Below, one piece after another: positions 24,140 to 32,601 of a stretch of DNA of 64,000 nucleotides; the first letter of the stretch is position 1, and the number at the start of each line of letters is the position of its first letter. The stretch comes from Paenibacillus_Z sp042653205. GTDB lineage: Bacteria > Bacillota > Bacilli > Paenibacillales > Paenibacillaceae. Both the position numbers and the translations under genes were made by a program. Location of the stretch: NCBI RefSeq assembly GCF_042653205.1, contig NZ_JBHSHY010000013.1:62001-126000 (forward strand), given 5' to 3'. The notes under the pieces were generated by a model. That model worked only from the letters and a program-made list of their open reading frames with translations. It did not search any database and was not told the origin of the DNA.

Positions 24140-24171
24140 CTAATATCATTAGATTAATCTAATAGTGTTAG
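24140..24171. promoter_or_regulatory. Palindromic TetR operator in the VOC/TetR divergent promoter
   Basis: ATTAGATTAATCTAAT (24148-24163) is a perfect 16-bp palindrome, and the dyad extends outward with CTAA (24140) and TTAG (24168-24171). It sits between the two divergent starts, the classic place for a TetR dimer to repress both genes. Confidence 0.82.
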
Positions 24172-24218
24172 ATTGTAAAGCGAATGCTATACTGTTCACG
24201 TAAGAGAGGTGAACGATC

Positions 24219-24935
24219 GTGGCGAGACGGCGAATGTATGCCGATAGACCGGGCGATGCGGCGGGCGAGCCGGCCCCGGGCTACATGCCGCTTGAGCGCG
24301 GCCGGATTTTGGAGACCGCCCTCAAGCTATTGGACGAGCTTGGCTTGAAGGACTTAAGCATGCGGAAGATTGCCGACGACCTGCAGGTCAAGACGGCTTC
24401 CCTTTACTATCACGTCAAGGACAAAGAGGAATTGATGCAGCTGCTGTCCGATCGCATCTGCGGCGGGATGGACCGGATCGATCCCTCCCTCCCTTGGCGG
24501 GAGCAGCTCACCCAGTGGGCGAACCAGTTCCGTACCGTGCTGCTCTCCCGCAGGGACGCGGTCGAGTTGTTCCGGCAAACGATCGCAAACGGCCATGAGC
24601 GGCTGACCCAGATCGAACGGCTGTTTCAGTGTCTGGTGTCGGCGGGCTTCTCGGACTGTCAAGTGCCTTGGCTCGCGTCCATGGTGAAATCGTTCGTGCT
24701 GGGCTTCGCGGAGGAAGAGGCGCGGTTTCGGGCGCGCGCACGCGGCTTTGCGTCCCGCGAGGCCATGAACGAGCATGACGAGCAAGCGTTCCGCCTTCTG
24801 CCGGAGGAGCGGTTTCCGAATATGGTCCGACTCGCGGCCGTCACGACCTCGACCGATTGGGAGCAGGAATTCCGGTTCGGCCTGAGCGTGCTGATCGACG
24901 GCTTCGCGGCCAAGCTTCCGGCAGGGGAGAGCTAA
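24219..24935 (+). CDS. TetR-family repressor
   Basis: Repressor of 238 residues. An N-terminal extension of about 24 polar residues precedes the helix-turn-helix (about 27-72: GRILETALKLLDELGLKDLS, RKIADDLQVKTASLYYHVKD). The C-terminal ligand-binding domain is helical and resembles the tetracycline-repressor C-terminal class by position of its helices. RBS AGAGAGGTGAACG precedes the start. It probably binds the palindrome upstream and controls itself and the divergent VOC gene. Confidence 0.88.
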   Translation: MARRRMYADRPGDAAGEPAPGYMPLERGRILETALKLLDELGLKDLSMRKIADDLQVKTASLYYHVKDKEELMQLLSDRICGGMDRIDPSLPWREQLTQWANQFRTVLLSRRDAVELFRQTIANGHERLTQIERLFQCLVSAGFSDCQVPWLASMVKSFVLGFAEEEARFRARARGFASREAMNEHDEQAFRLLPEERFPNMVRLAAVTTSTDWEQEFRFGLSVLIDGFAAKLPAGES

Positions 24936-25008
24936 GGGACGGCGGACCCTATGAAAACAGTACAACTATCCTGTGCCGCGGCGCCGGGGGACGATAAGGA
25001 GGACGGAC

Positions 25009-25584
25009 ATGGACAACCGCATCGCGATCGAAGCCGTGCAGGACGGGAATATCGAGCAATGCCGCGAGCTCTGCAACGAATTGATGGCGTATCAGAAGGC
25101 GCAGGCGCGGATCCGCCCAGAGCTGTTCGACGCCATGAATTTCGACACGCGCATGAAGCGCAGCTGCGAGCACGCGCTGGCGAGCCAGGTCATCGTCGCC
25201 AAGGAGGGCGGTGTTCCCGTCGGGTACGCGTTCTCGACGATCGACGACATTTCGCAAAGCCGGCACGCGCTTCCGGACTGGGCGCCGCGAGCGGAGCAGG
25301 GGGCGACCCAAGGCCTGTACCCGGATTGGGCCGACCTGCCGGACAAGGTCGGCTGCCTGAACAATCTATATATCCGGGACGGATACCGCCATCTGGGCTT
25401 GGGCTCGAAGCTGTTCGGGATGGCGATGGACTGGCTGGACGGGTTCCGCGACGTGGACGTCGTCTTCATCTTCGTGTCGAACGGCAACGAGGCGGCGCTG
25501 AACTTCTACCTGAGCCGCGGGTTCGCGTTCAGCCATGACGTCTTCGGCGGGTTCATCCAGGCGACGTACCGGCGGCGGGCGTAA
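25009..25584 (+). CDS. GNAT-family N-acetyltransferase
   Basis: Acetyl-CoA-dependent acyltransferase of 191 residues. Motif A is at about 115-140 (CLNNLYIRDGYRHLGLGSKL), with the pyrophosphate-binding RxxGxG pattern as YRHLGLG, and motif B at about 155-175 (VSNGNEAALNFYLSRGFA). The acceptor could be an amino group of a small molecule or protein. Start ATG 25009 follows ATAAGGAGGAC; the upstream ATG 24973 has no ribosome site. It lies 73 bases after the TetR gene and may be co-transcribed. Confidence 0.85.
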   Translation: MDNRIAIEAVQDGNIEQCRELCNELMAYQKAQARIRPELFDAMNFDTRMKRSCEHALASQVIVAKEGGVPVGYAFSTIDDISQSRHALPDWAPRAEQGATQGLYPDWADLPDKVGCLNNLYIRDGYRHLGLGSKLFGMAMDWLDGFRDVDVVFIFVSNGNEAALNFYLSRGFAFSHDVFGGFIQATYRRRA

Positions 25585-25907
25585 CGGCGGGCGGCTAGCC
25601 GCCTTGCGTCGAGGTGCCGCAGCGGTACATGACGGTGCTGGAAGGGGAATGGACGTCCGGCCGGTTCGCATGGGCGGGCGCCCGCTTTCGTTCCACGTGG
25701 ATCAGTTTCAATCTAGACGCGCACGGCCGCAGGGCGGTCGACCGATCCTGCGGCTATCTGCCGCGAAGGACCTCGATTGAGGTCCTTTTTTGCGTTTCGC
25801 CCGAACTTCTATACAAATCGACCAGAAATCGAAGGATTGCCCGCTACAGCGGCGGAAGCGCATTCCCTACAATAAGAAGCACAACGGACGTAAAGAAGGT
25901 GAAGGAT
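25585..25907. other. Intergenic region before the first importer operon
   Basis: About 320 bases. A terminator lies at 25766-25791. A short open stretch at 25614-25760 has no good ribosome site and its codon use gives no convincing protein. No promoter with both boxes well spaced was found for the importer, so it may depend on an activator. Confidence 0.5.
25766..25791 (+). terminator. Terminator ahead of the importer operon
   Basis: Stem AAGGACCTC / GAGGTCCTT with loop GATT, followed by TTTT. Confidence 0.85.
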
Positions 25908-26867
25908 ATGAGCAAGGCCGATATGGCGCTCGATCGCAAGACGGCCCAGAGGGAGCGGACTGGAAGCCGCCGGTGGAAGCTGATCCGCGGCAATCTCGAT
26001 ATGTACGCGCTGCTGATTCCCGGGGTGATATTCCTCCTCTTGTTCAAATACACGCCGATGTACGGCATCGTGATCGCGTTCCAGGACTTCAATATCTTCG
26101 GCGGTATCAAGGGCAGCGAATGGGTCGGCCTCGAGCAGTTCCGCAAGCTCGTCCACTCGGACGAATTTCTGCAGGTGCTCGCCAACACGCTGCTCATCAG
26201 CCTGTACAAGATCGTCCTCCTGTTCCCGATCCCGATCGTGCTCGCGCTGTTCCTGAACGAGGTGCGGCGGATGGTCTTCAAGCGGACGATCCAGACGATC
26301 ATCTACCTGCCGCACTTCCTGTCCTGGGTCATCATCTCCGGGCTGTTCATCAACATCCTGTCCCCGACCGGAGGACTCGTGAACGAGCTCATCCGCTCGT
26401 TCGGCGGGCAGCCGATCTCGTTCCTGACGGAGAACCACTGGTTCCGCAGCGTCGTCGTCTTCACGGCCGGGTGGAAGGAGATCGGCTGGAACGCCATCGT
26501 CTTCATCGCCGCGATCGCGGGCATCGACCAGGAGCAGTACGAGGCGGCCGCCATCGACGGCGCGGGCCGGATCCGGCAGATGATCTCCATCTCGCTGCCG
26601 GGGATGCTCCCGACGATCATGCTCATGTTCATCCTGCGGATCGGCAGCCTGCTCGAGGCGGGCACGGAGCAGATCCTGACGATGTACAATCCGCTCGTGT
26701 ACAAGAGCGGGGACGTCATCGGCACGTACGTGTACCGCATGGGCCTCGGCCAGCAGGATTACAGCTTCAGCACGGCGGTCGGCCTGTTCAATTCCGCGGT
26801 CGGCTTCCTGCTCATCGTCATCGGCAACATGCTCAGCCGAAAATTTCTGCAGCGCAGCATCTGGTAG
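25908..26867 (+). CDS. Carbohydrate ABC importer permease, LplB type
   Basis: Inner-membrane permease of 319 residues with six hydrophobic segments. It has the LplB opening DMYALLIPGVIFLLLFKYTP, then GSEWVGLEQFRKL, and the EAA loop EQYEAAAIDGAGRIRQMISI, which docks on the ATPase. Start ATG 25908 is preceded by AAGGTGAAGG; longer in-frame starts cross the upstream terminator. It opens a cluster with LplC-type permease and binding protein. As usual for these importers no ATPase is encoded; a shared MsmX-type ATPase elsewhere is expected. Confidence 0.92.
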   Translation: MSKADMALDRKTAQRERTGSRRWKLIRGNLDMYALLIPGVIFLLLFKYTPMYGIVIAFQDFNIFGGIKGSEWVGLEQFRKLVHSDEFLQVLANTLLISLYKIVLLFPIPIVLALFLNEVRRMVFKRTIQTIIYLPHFLSWVIISGLFINILSPTGGLVNELIRSFGGQPISFLTENHWFRSVVVFTAGWKEIGWNAIVFIAAIAGIDQEQYEAAAIDGAGRIRQMISISLPGMLPTIMLMFILRIGSLLEAGTEQILTMYNPLVYKSGDVIGTYVYRMGLGQQDYSFSTAVGLFNSAVGFLLIVIGNMLSRKFLQRSIW

Positions 26868-26882
26868 GAGGCGATCGACACG

Positions 26883-27758
26883 ATGCGCAGCACATCTATC
26901 CGCGATTACGCGCTGGATACCATCATCTATTGCTCGCTCACGCTCATGGGGCTCGCGACCCTGCTTCCCTTCGCGAACGTGCTCTCGAAATCGGTCAGCG
27001 AGGAGTGGGCGATCGTCGCCGGCAAGGTCGGCATCGTCCCGGTCGGCTTCCAGCTCGACACGATGCGGTTCGTCGTCACGTCGGGGCAGTTCCTGCACGC
27101 GCTCCTCATCTCGGCGCTCGTCGCCGTCGCCGGCACGCTGGCGTCGCTGCTCGTGACGGCGATGACGGCGTACCCGCTCTCGAAGCGGGAGCTGCCCGGC
27201 ACGGGCCCGCTCATCGTGCTGTTCATCTTCACGATGATGTTCAACGGCGGCATCATTCCGAACTACCTGCTCATCCGGCAGCTCGACCTGATCGACAATC
27301 TGGGCGCGCTCATCCTGCCGGCGCTCGTCAGCGTGTTCAACATGCTCGTCATCAAGAGCTATTTCGAGAGCCTCCCGGCGAGCCTGGAGGAGTCCGCGAA
27401 GCTCGAGGGGGCGCGGAATTACACGATACTCTTCCGCATCATCCTGCCGCTCAGCGGTCCCGTGCTCGCGACGATCGGGCTGTTCTACGCGGTGTACTAC
27501 TGGAACGACTACTTCAACCCGATGCTCTACATCAACAGCGCGTCCCTGAAGCCGCTCCAGCTCTACCTGCAGGACATCGTCATGAACGCCGATACGTCGT
27601 CGGCCTTGAACCGGAGCGCGGACGATCTGATGAACGTGCCGGCGGAGGGCGTGCGGTCGGCCACGGTCATCGCATCGACGATTCCGATCCTGCTCGTCTA
27701 TCCGTTTTTGCAGAAGTATTTCATCAAAGGGGTGCTGATCGGTTCTGTGAAGGGCTGA
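26883..27758 (+). CDS. Carbohydrate ABC importer permease, LplC/YtcP type
   Basis: Second permease half, 291 residues, six hydrophobic segments, 15 bases after the LplB-type gene. Characteristic stretches are LFIFTMMFNGGIIPNYLLIR, SYFESLPASLEESAKLEGAR (EAA loop) and the C-terminal FLQKYFIKGVLIGSVKG shared by nearly all YtcP/LplC proteins. It pairs with the preceding permease to form the channel. Confidence 0.93.
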   Translation: MRSTSIRDYALDTIIYCSLTLMGLATLLPFANVLSKSVSEEWAIVAGKVGIVPVGFQLDTMRFVVTSGQFLHALLISALVAVAGTLASLLVTAMTAYPLSKRELPGTGPLIVLFIFTMMFNGGIIPNYLLIRQLDLIDNLGALILPALVSVFNMLVIKSYFESLPASLEESAKLEGARNYTILFRIILPLSGPVLATIGLFYAVYYWNDYFNPMLYINSASLKPLQLYLQDIVMNADTSSALNRSADDLMNVPAEGVRSATVIASTIPILLVYPFLQKYFIKGVLIGSVKG

Positions 27759-27780
27759 TCGGCCCGCAAGACTGCCGGCG

Positions 27781-27814
27781 CATTAATTCTTGGCGGCATG
27801 CCGCGAGATTAATG
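27781..27814 (+). other. Imperfect hairpin between permease and binding-protein genes
   Basis: CATTAAT (27781-27787) pairs with ATTAATG (27808-27814), with an inner GCGGC/GCCGC pairing. No T run follows, so it is more likely an mRNA-processing or stability element that lets the binding protein be made in excess. Confidence 0.5.
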
Positions 27815-27842
27815 ATAAACTACCCTATAGGAGGGTCATGCA

Positions 27843-29405
27843 ATGAAGAAGGTTGCGAAGGTCATGCTGATGGCTGCAATGGCGGTACTGCTCTTGGCCG
27901 CGGCGGCCTGCTCGTCGAATGGCGGCGGGAATAACGCGGGCGACAACGCAGGTACGAATGCCGGTACGAACGCCGGCACGGCGGATGCGGGCGACAATGC
28001 GCCGGACGATGCGGCCAAGCCGGAGCTGAAGCGGCTCGACATCTGGCAGAACGAGGATTACAACGCGTATCCGGTCGCGAAGATGCTGGAGGAGAAGACG
28101 GGCTACAAGGTGCAGTACGACATGCTCCCGCAGGATAAATCCGCGGAGAAGCTGAACCTGATCATGTCCTCGGGCGAGCCGTATGACCTCGTCACGACCT
28201 ACAGCGACATGGCGCTGTACGCGGATTATGCGCAGAAGGGCGCGCTCGTCGACCTGCTGCCGCTGATCGACAAGTACGGCCCGAACATCAAGGCCTCGAT
28301 CAAGCAGACGTCGATCGACGCGCTCAAGGTCGACGGCAAGCTGTATGCAATCCCGACGTCCGTCACGTACCAGATCAACAGCAGCATTCTGATCCGCACC
28401 GACTGGCTGGATAAGCTGGGGTTGAAGATGCCGACGACGACCGACGAGCTTACCGCCGTTTTGAAAGCGTTTAAGGACCAGGATCCGGGCGGCAACGGGG
28501 ATCAGGACGTGCCGCTCACGATCCGCGGCGACCTGCCGATGCTCGACAACATCGTCGGCGCGTTCGGCATGCCGAACGGCTGGAACGACATCGGCGGCCA
28601 GCTGGTGCCGCGCGTGCTCGATCCGGCGTACAAGGACTACGTCACTTATATGGCCGACCTGTACAAGCAAGGCTTGCTGGACAAACAATTCGTCGTCAAC
28701 AAGGACGCGACGGCCAAAGAGAAGTTCACGAGCGGCAAAGCAGGGGCCATCATCGTGCACTGGGCGGAGATCCCGACGATCGCCGACGCCCTCGCGAAGA
28801 GCGCGCCGGACGCCAAATTCGCCTTCGTGCCGGCGCTCAAAGGACCGGGCGGCAAAGCAGGCTTCGCGGCCAACTCGGGATTCGACCGCCTGACGTTCGT
28901 GCCGAAGTCGGCGAAGCATCCGGAGGACGCGGTCAAATGGATCAACGCGAGCCTCGACCCGGCGACGTTCAAGGATCTCGCCATTGGCGAGGAAGGCAAG
29001 CACTTCAAGATGGAGAATGGCGCGTATACGCCGATCCTGCCGATCTTCAATGACGAGCGCAACCTCGCGAACAACTACATGGCGGGCACGGACGAGACGA
29101 ACTACCCGCTGTACTGGCAGGCGCGCGTCCGCAAGAGCCCGGTCATGTTCGAGGCGTTCGACTTCCTGAACAACCAGCAGCCGGACGACGTCAAGATCCC
29201 GAACAAGCTCGGCCTCGCGCCGTACATGCCGGAATACGCGAAGAACAACCTGCAGCTGGAATCCATGGTCGGCGACTACACGATCAAGCTGATCGCGGGC
29301 GCGGAGCCGCTGTCCGGGCTGGAGGCGTTCCAGGCCAAGTACAAGGCGGCCGGCGAAGAAGCGAGCGCGAAGGAAATCAACGACTGGTACGCCACGGTCA
29401 AATAA
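27843..29405 (+). CDS. Extracellular solute-binding lipoprotein of the first importer
   Basis: Exported receptor of 520 residues. The signal peptide ends in LLAAAACSSN (lipobox), then an Asn/Gly/Ala-rich stalk of ~35 residues, then the two-lobed domain of the LipO/YtcQ group: IDKYGPNIKASIKQTS, YAIPTSVTYQINSSILIRTD and DLYKQGLLDKQFV. It should bind an oligosaccharide or uronide and pass it to the two upstream permeases. GGAGGG precedes ATG 27843. The substrate cannot be read from sequence. Confidence 0.93.
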   Translation: MKKVAKVMLMAAMAVLLLAAAACSSNGGGNNAGDNAGTNAGTNAGTADAGDNAPDDAAKPELKRLDIWQNEDYNAYPVAKMLEEKTGYKVQYDMLPQDKSAEKLNLIMSSGEPYDLVTTYSDMALYADYAQKGALVDLLPLIDKYGPNIKASIKQTSIDALKVDGKLYAIPTSVTYQINSSILIRTDWLDKLGLKMPTTTDELTAVLKAFKDQDPGGNGDQDVPLTIRGDLPMLDNIVGAFGMPNGWNDIGGQLVPRVLDPAYKDYVTYMADLYKQGLLDKQFVVNKDATAKEKFTSGKAGAIIVHWAEIPTIADALAKSAPDAKFAFVPALKGPGGKAGFAANSGFDRLTFVPKSAKHPEDAVKWINASLDPATFKDLAIGEEGKHFKMENGAYTPILPIFNDERNLANNYMAGTDETNYPLYWQARVRKSPVMFEAFDFLNNQQPDDVKIPNKLGLAPYMPEYAKNNLQLESMVGDYTIKLIAGAEPLSGLEAFQAKYKAAGEEASAKEINDWYATVK

Positions 29406-29530
29406 CGGCCGCGGAAGAAGACGATTATCGGACGATTCGCCATTATCCCGCTTAAGGGGCGAACCGGCCCGCGCCGTGCAGCGAGCATGGCACGGGCCGC
29501 GGCGTCCCGAATCGAAAGGAGTCCTCATTC

Positions 29531-30790
29531 ATGGCAAACACGAAGTATGCGTTCACCCGGAATGTCGAAACCCACTCGCGCACGGACGTCGTCGTGATCG
29601 GCGGCGGCCCGGCGGGCACGGCGGCCGCGATCGCCGCCGCCCGGTGCGGCAAGACGGTCGCGCTGCTGGAGAAATCCGCGCAGCTCGGCGGCATGGGCAC
29701 GCTCGCCAACGTCAGCATCTTCATGCCGGTCGGCAACGTGACGGGCATCTACCGCGAGATTATCGCGGAGATGCTGGCGGAGTTTCTGCCGGCCGACCAC
29801 GATCAATCGATCGCGCCGCAATATTCGCCGTTTCTCCTGCGGCAGTATTTGAACGAGAAGATGAAGAAGGAGAACGTGCAGGTGTTCTTCCACAGCGAAT
29901 TCGTCGGCTCGGTGACGGAGGACCGGCGGCTGAAAGCGGTCATCGTGTCTACGCGCGAAGGGCTGCGGGCGTTCGAGGGCGGCGTGTTCATCGACTGCAC
30001 CGGCGACGCCCGCGTGGCGATCGACGCCGGCGTGCCGTACCATGCCGGCCGCGAGTCGGATGGCCTGACGCAGCCGATGACGCTCATGTTCACGATGCAG
30101 GACACCGGCAAGCCGGTGAAGCAGGTGCTGCCGGAAGGCTGCTATTTCTATAACGACGTAGCCGAGCTGCCGCAGGGCCGGCGGCTGTATTGGGAGCAGC
30201 ACGGCGACGGCACGCTGCTCGTCAACATGTCGCGCGTCAAGGCGAACGGCGCCAAGCTCGCGGACGTCAACTTCGCGGAGACGGAGGCGCTGCGGCAGGT
30301 GTTCTCCATCGCGCATTACTTGCAGCGCACCGGCTTCGAGACGTACGCCATCGCGCATATCGCGCCGCAGACGGGCGTGCGCGAGACGAACCAGATCGAG
30401 GGCCTCTACACGCTGACGGAACAGGACGTGGTCGGCGGGGCGCGGTTCGCGGACGTGGTCGCGCAGACGAATTACGAGATCGACATTCACAGCCCGGACG
30501 CGCAGAAGACGACCGACGAGCGCAAGGTGGACGGGTACGACATCCCGTACCGCTGCATGGTGCCGGCCGCGTACGACAATCTGCTCGTGGCCGGCCGGGC
30601 GATCTCGGCGACGCATGTGGCGATGTCCTCGATGCGCGTGCAGGCGACCTGCTACGCGCTCGGCCAGGCCGCCGGAGCGGCGGCGTCGATCGCGCTGGAC
30701 GACGCGCATGCGGCGAAGGACGTGTCCATGGCGAAGCTGCACGGCATCCTGGAGCGGCAGGGCGTCCGCTTCCGCGTGACGACAACCTAA
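29531..30790 (+). CDS. FAD-dependent oxidoreductase (FAD_oxidored family) linked to the importer
   Basis: Flavoprotein of 419 residues. The FAD-binding Rossmann motif is VVVIGGGPAGTAAAIAAARC with the acidic end LLEKSAQLGGMGT; a second family block is TGDARVAIDAGV and the C-terminal FAD contact is RAISATHVAMSSMRVQATCY. Members occur beside polysaccharide-use genes and are often annotated as xanthan lyase-like, though they are oxidoreductases. Its place between the importer and YesN/YesM suggests it oxidises the imported sugar or an aglycone. AAAGGAG precedes the start. Confidence 0.85.
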   Translation: MANTKYAFTRNVETHSRTDVVVIGGGPAGTAAAIAAARCGKTVALLEKSAQLGGMGTLANVSIFMPVGNVTGIYREIIAEMLAEFLPADHDQSIAPQYSPFLLRQYLNEKMKKENVQVFFHSEFVGSVTEDRRLKAVIVSTREGLRAFEGGVFIDCTGDARVAIDAGVPYHAGRESDGLTQPMTLMFTMQDTGKPVKQVLPEGCYFYNDVAELPQGRRLYWEQHGDGTLLVNMSRVKANGAKLADVNFAETEALRQVFSIAHYLQRTGFETYAIAHIAPQTGVRETNQIEGLYTLTEQDVVGGARFADVVAQTNYEIDIHSPDAQKTTDERKVDGYDIPYRCMVPAAYDNLLVAGRAISATHVAMSSMRVQATCYALGQAAGAAASIALDDAHAAKDVSMAKLHGILERQGVRFRVTTT

Positions 30791-30957
30791 CCGGACCGAA
30801 GCGAGAAGCGCGGACGGTCTTCCGGCAATGGCGGTGCCCCTGGGGGCGCCGCCTCGTTGCCGTTTCGCGCGGGCGGGCGTTCGTTCGCGCCGCGGCGGGG
30901 TCCGGCGCCATGCGCGCCGCCGGCCGATACACCGCGAGGAGGAAGGGGCACGGGTTC

Positions 30958-32601
30958 ATGTACAAATTGCTGATCGTCGACGATGAGCCGACGGTGCGCG
31001 CGGGGCTGCGCGCGTATATCGACTGGTCCGCCTTCGGCATCGAAGTGATGGACGAGGCGGACGACGGCGACGTGGCGCTCGGGATCGTCGGGCGCGAGAC
31101 GCCGGATCTGGTCCTGACGGACGTGCGGATGCCGAATCTGGACGGCATCGCGCTGTCGCGGGAGATCTCCGCCCGGCATCCGGAGACGAAGATTGTTTTC
31201 GTCAGCGGGCACGACGACGCCGACTACTTGAAGTCGGCGCTCAAGGTCAGCGCGGTCGATTATATTTTCAAGCCGGTCAACCTCGAGGAGCTGAGCGCGG
31301 TCATCCGGCGCGTCGTGGCGGACCTCGACGCGGAGCGGGCGGAGCGGCGGCGCAAGGAGGAGCTGGAGGTCAAGCTGAAGGAAGGCATGCCCCTGCTGCG
31401 GGAGAAGCTGCTCCTGTCGCTGGTGGAGGGCGGGGCGCCGAAGCAGGGGCTGAATGAGCGGCTCGACTTCCTCGGCCTGCGCCTGCCCGCCGATACGCCG
31501 TATTGGGTCGCGGTCCTCGCCGTCGACGACATGGCCGGCGTCCTGGCGAGCCGGACGGAGACCGACCGCCAGCTGCTCTGGTACGCCGTGCTGAACATCG
31601 CCCAGGAGCTGATCGACCGCCATCTCGCCGGGTACGCGTTCGAGCGCCGAGCCGGGGAATTCGTCGGCATCCTGCGGGCGGAGCCGGACGATGAGTGCGC
31701 GTCGGACGCGGCTGAGGCGCTGTTCGCCTTCGCGGGCGACGTGCGGGACAACCTCGAGCGCTGGCTCAAGATCGGCGTCACGATCGGCATCAGCGAGCGG
31801 GTGACGACGCCGTCCTCGCTGGCGCAGGCGTACCGGCAGGCGCGCGAGGCTGCCGACCACAAGTGGTACCTCGGCAAGAATCGCATCATCACCATGGACA
31901 GCCTGCGCGAGCCCGAGACGGACGCGGGCGGCTATGAACGGAGCGGTCCCGCCGGCCACGAAGAGCTCACCTCGGCGCTCAAGGCCGCGGATGCGGACAA
32001 ACTGCGTGAAGGGCTCGACCGGATCTTTGCCGACTTGGCCCGCAGACGGCGCGGCGGGCTGCGGTACGGGCGCAACGTCTGCCTGCAGCTCGCGCTCGCG
32101 GTCGACCAGCTGCTGCTGGAGCTGAACGTACCCGCGGGCGGGACGGACGCGGACGCGCCGGACTCCGGCCTGTGGGAGGCGCTGTTCGAGCAGGAGACGC
32201 TCGGCGACCTGCGGCGGCTGCTCGAATCGCGGCTGCTGGACGCGTGCGGGCGGATCCGCGAGAAGCGCTCGGGCAAGACGGCGAACGTCGTGGAGCGGGT
32301 GCGCGCCATCATCGACCGGAGCTACGCGAACGGCGGATTGACCGTGGCCGAGATCGGCAGGGAGGTGTACTTGACGCCGACGTACGTCAGCCTGCTGTTC
32401 AAGCAGGAGACGGGCCAGACAGTGAACGAGTACCTCACCCAGGTCCGGGTGGAGAAGGCGAAGGCGCTGCTGCGCGACCCGCAGTACAAGTTCTACGACA
32501 TCTGCCACGCGATCGGCTACACGGACCCGAGCTACTTCACGAAGCTGTTCAAGAAGGCGACGGGCGTCACGCCGAGCGCGTACCGGGACACGCATGCGTA
32601 A
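30958..32601 (+). CDS. YesN-type response regulator with AraC DNA-binding domain
   Basis: Response regulator of 547 residues. The receiver domain (1-125) has the acidic pair DDE near residue 9, the phospho-acceptor Asp in LTDVRMPNLDG and the Lys in YIFKPVNLEE. A long middle section (about 130-430) resembles the degraded-cyclase-like region of large YesN proteins. The C-terminal AraC domain (about 440-547) has two HTHs, including YLTPTYVSLLFKQETGQTVN and YTDPSYFTKLFKKATGVTPS. Start ATG 30958 follows GAGGAGGAAGGGG. It overlaps the kinase gene by 8 bases, and probably activates the importer upstream. Confidence 0.93.
   Translation: MYKLLIVDDEPTVRAGLRAYIDWSAFGIEVMDEADDGDVALGIVGRETPDLVLTDVRMPNLDGIALSREISARHPETKIVFVSGHDDADYLKSALKVSAVDYIFKPVNLEELSAVIRRVVADLDAERAERRRKEELEVKLKEGMPLLREKLLLSLVEGGAPKQGLNERLDFLGLRLPADTPYWVAVLAVDDMAGVLASRTETDRQLLWYAVLNIAQELIDRHLAGYAFERRAGEFVGILRAEPDDECASDAAEALFAFAGDVRDNLERWLKIGVTIGISERVTTPSSLAQAYRQAREAADHKWYLGKNRIITMDSLREPETDAGGYERSGPAGHEELTSALKAADADKLREGLDRIFADLARRRRGGLRYGRNVCLQLALAVDQLLLELNVPAGGTDADAPDSGLWEALFEQETLGDLRRLLESRLLDACGRIREKRSGKTANVVERVRAIIDRSYANGGLTVAEIGREVYLTPTYVSLLFKQETGQTVNEYLTQVRVEKAKALLRDPQYKFYDICHAIGYTDPSYFTKLFKKATGVTPSAYRDTHA

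Noticed and set aside
25614..25907. N-terminal extension of the LplB permease or a separate small gene
   Set aside because: The frame crosses a strong terminator hairpin at 25766-25791 and has no ribosome site, whereas ATG 25908 does.
29531..30790. Xanthan lyase
   Set aside because: This common label for the family conflicts with the clear FAD-binding motif; the protein is an oxidoreductase, not a polysaccharide lyase.
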